A DNA stretch of 30,221 nt from contig JANTQF010000403.1 in NCBI GenBank assembly GCA_032988165.1, positions 1 through 30,221 of the forward strand, in the 5' to 3' direction. Positions 30,114-30,221 of this stretch are shown one piece after another; the stretch's first letter is position 1; each line of letters opens with the position of its first letter. The DNA comes from Emmonsiellopsis sp. PD_33. Lineage: Eukaryota > Ascomycota > Eurotiomycetes > Onygenales > Ajellomycetaceae. Under the pieces are notes generated by a model. The model was not told the origin of the DNA, did not search any database, and worked only from the letters and a program-made list of their open reading frames with translations. The translations under genes and the position numbers were made by a program.

Positions 30114-30221
30114 GTTAAAAATTTTTTGTCCATTTCCATATTAAGGCTACATTATATGCGGTTTGCTTGTGTTTGCAAGCATTCTATAAACTCTCATGTC
30201 GTCTCCCTGTGTTTCGACTGC

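Larger units (their letters stand above)
29378..30221. other. Low-complexity 3' region with possible gene remnant
   Basis: Downstream of the APH gene: a pyrimidine tract (29454-29570), a stretch with weak coding character on the minus strand (about 29743-30041), and an AT-only tract (30045 to about 30113). No complete gene can be built; the window ends here. Confidence 0.5.

Noticed and set aside
1..30221. CRISPR array, operon, prophage or secondary-metabolite cluster
   Set aside because: No spaced direct repeats, no polycistronic layout, no phage genes and no synthase backbone genes; the gene structure is eukaryotic.

Overview
The window is nuclear DNA of a filamentous ascomycete, most likely a Eurotiomycete (Aspergillus/Penicillium-like). 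The reasons are: genes interrupted by short GT..AG introns of about 46-90 bp; a solitary, dispersed 5S rRNA gene with the Aspergillus/Penicillium-type sequence; tricalbin, Sti1, Rpc34, ING and Hos2/HosA proteins of fungal type; and fungal APH-type kinase-like proteins and a CorA-like membrane protein. The genus cannot be fixed from the sequence alone.

Layout. 0.9-5.9 kb (-): a seven-exon tricalbin, an ER-plasma membrane contact-site lipid transfer protein with an SMP domain and C2 modules. 5.9-9.9 kb: a gene-poor stretch of about 4 kb. 9.9-10.0 kb (-): a 5S rRNA gene. 10.3-12.6 kb (+): an APH/AIM9-like kinase-family gene split near its N terminus by a 573-bp foldback MITE flanked by TA. Removing the MITE and one TA restores the frame exactly inside the motif YTSGRW. 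13.4-16.1 kb (+): a nine-exon gene with a STAND-type fungal N-terminal domain and a CorA-like two-helix C terminus, carrying an apparent one-base frameshift. 17.6-19.6 kb (+): a three-exon cytosolic arylsulfatase strikingly like bacterial (Pseudomonas AtsA) sulfatases. 20.1-22.1 kb (-): the Hsp90/Hsp70 co-chaperone sti1, with a perfect three-unit heat-shock element upstream. 22.7-23.8 kb (+): RNA polymerase III subunit Rpc34. 24.5-25.9 kb (-): an ING-family PHD protein (Yng2-like). 26.5-28.0 kb (+): a Hos2/HosA class I histone deacetylase. 28.5-29.4 kb (+): a second APH-family protein. 29.4-30.2 kb: low-complexity DNA, a possible gene remnant and an AT-only tract.

Reading. The left end and the block from 20 to 28 kb are conserved housekeeping genes. 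The middle (about 6-17.6 kb) looks accessory: long gene-free DNA, a transposon-broken gene, a frameshifted gene and a sulfatase with a bacterial look. Two divergent pairs stand out: sti1/rpc34, whose shared 553-bp spacer holds the heat-shock element, and yng2/hosA, where an acetyltransferase-complex reader and a deacetylase share a 620-bp spacer. The most notable observation is the MITE insertion, because its target, its TA duplication and the pre-insertion reading frame can all be read from this window.
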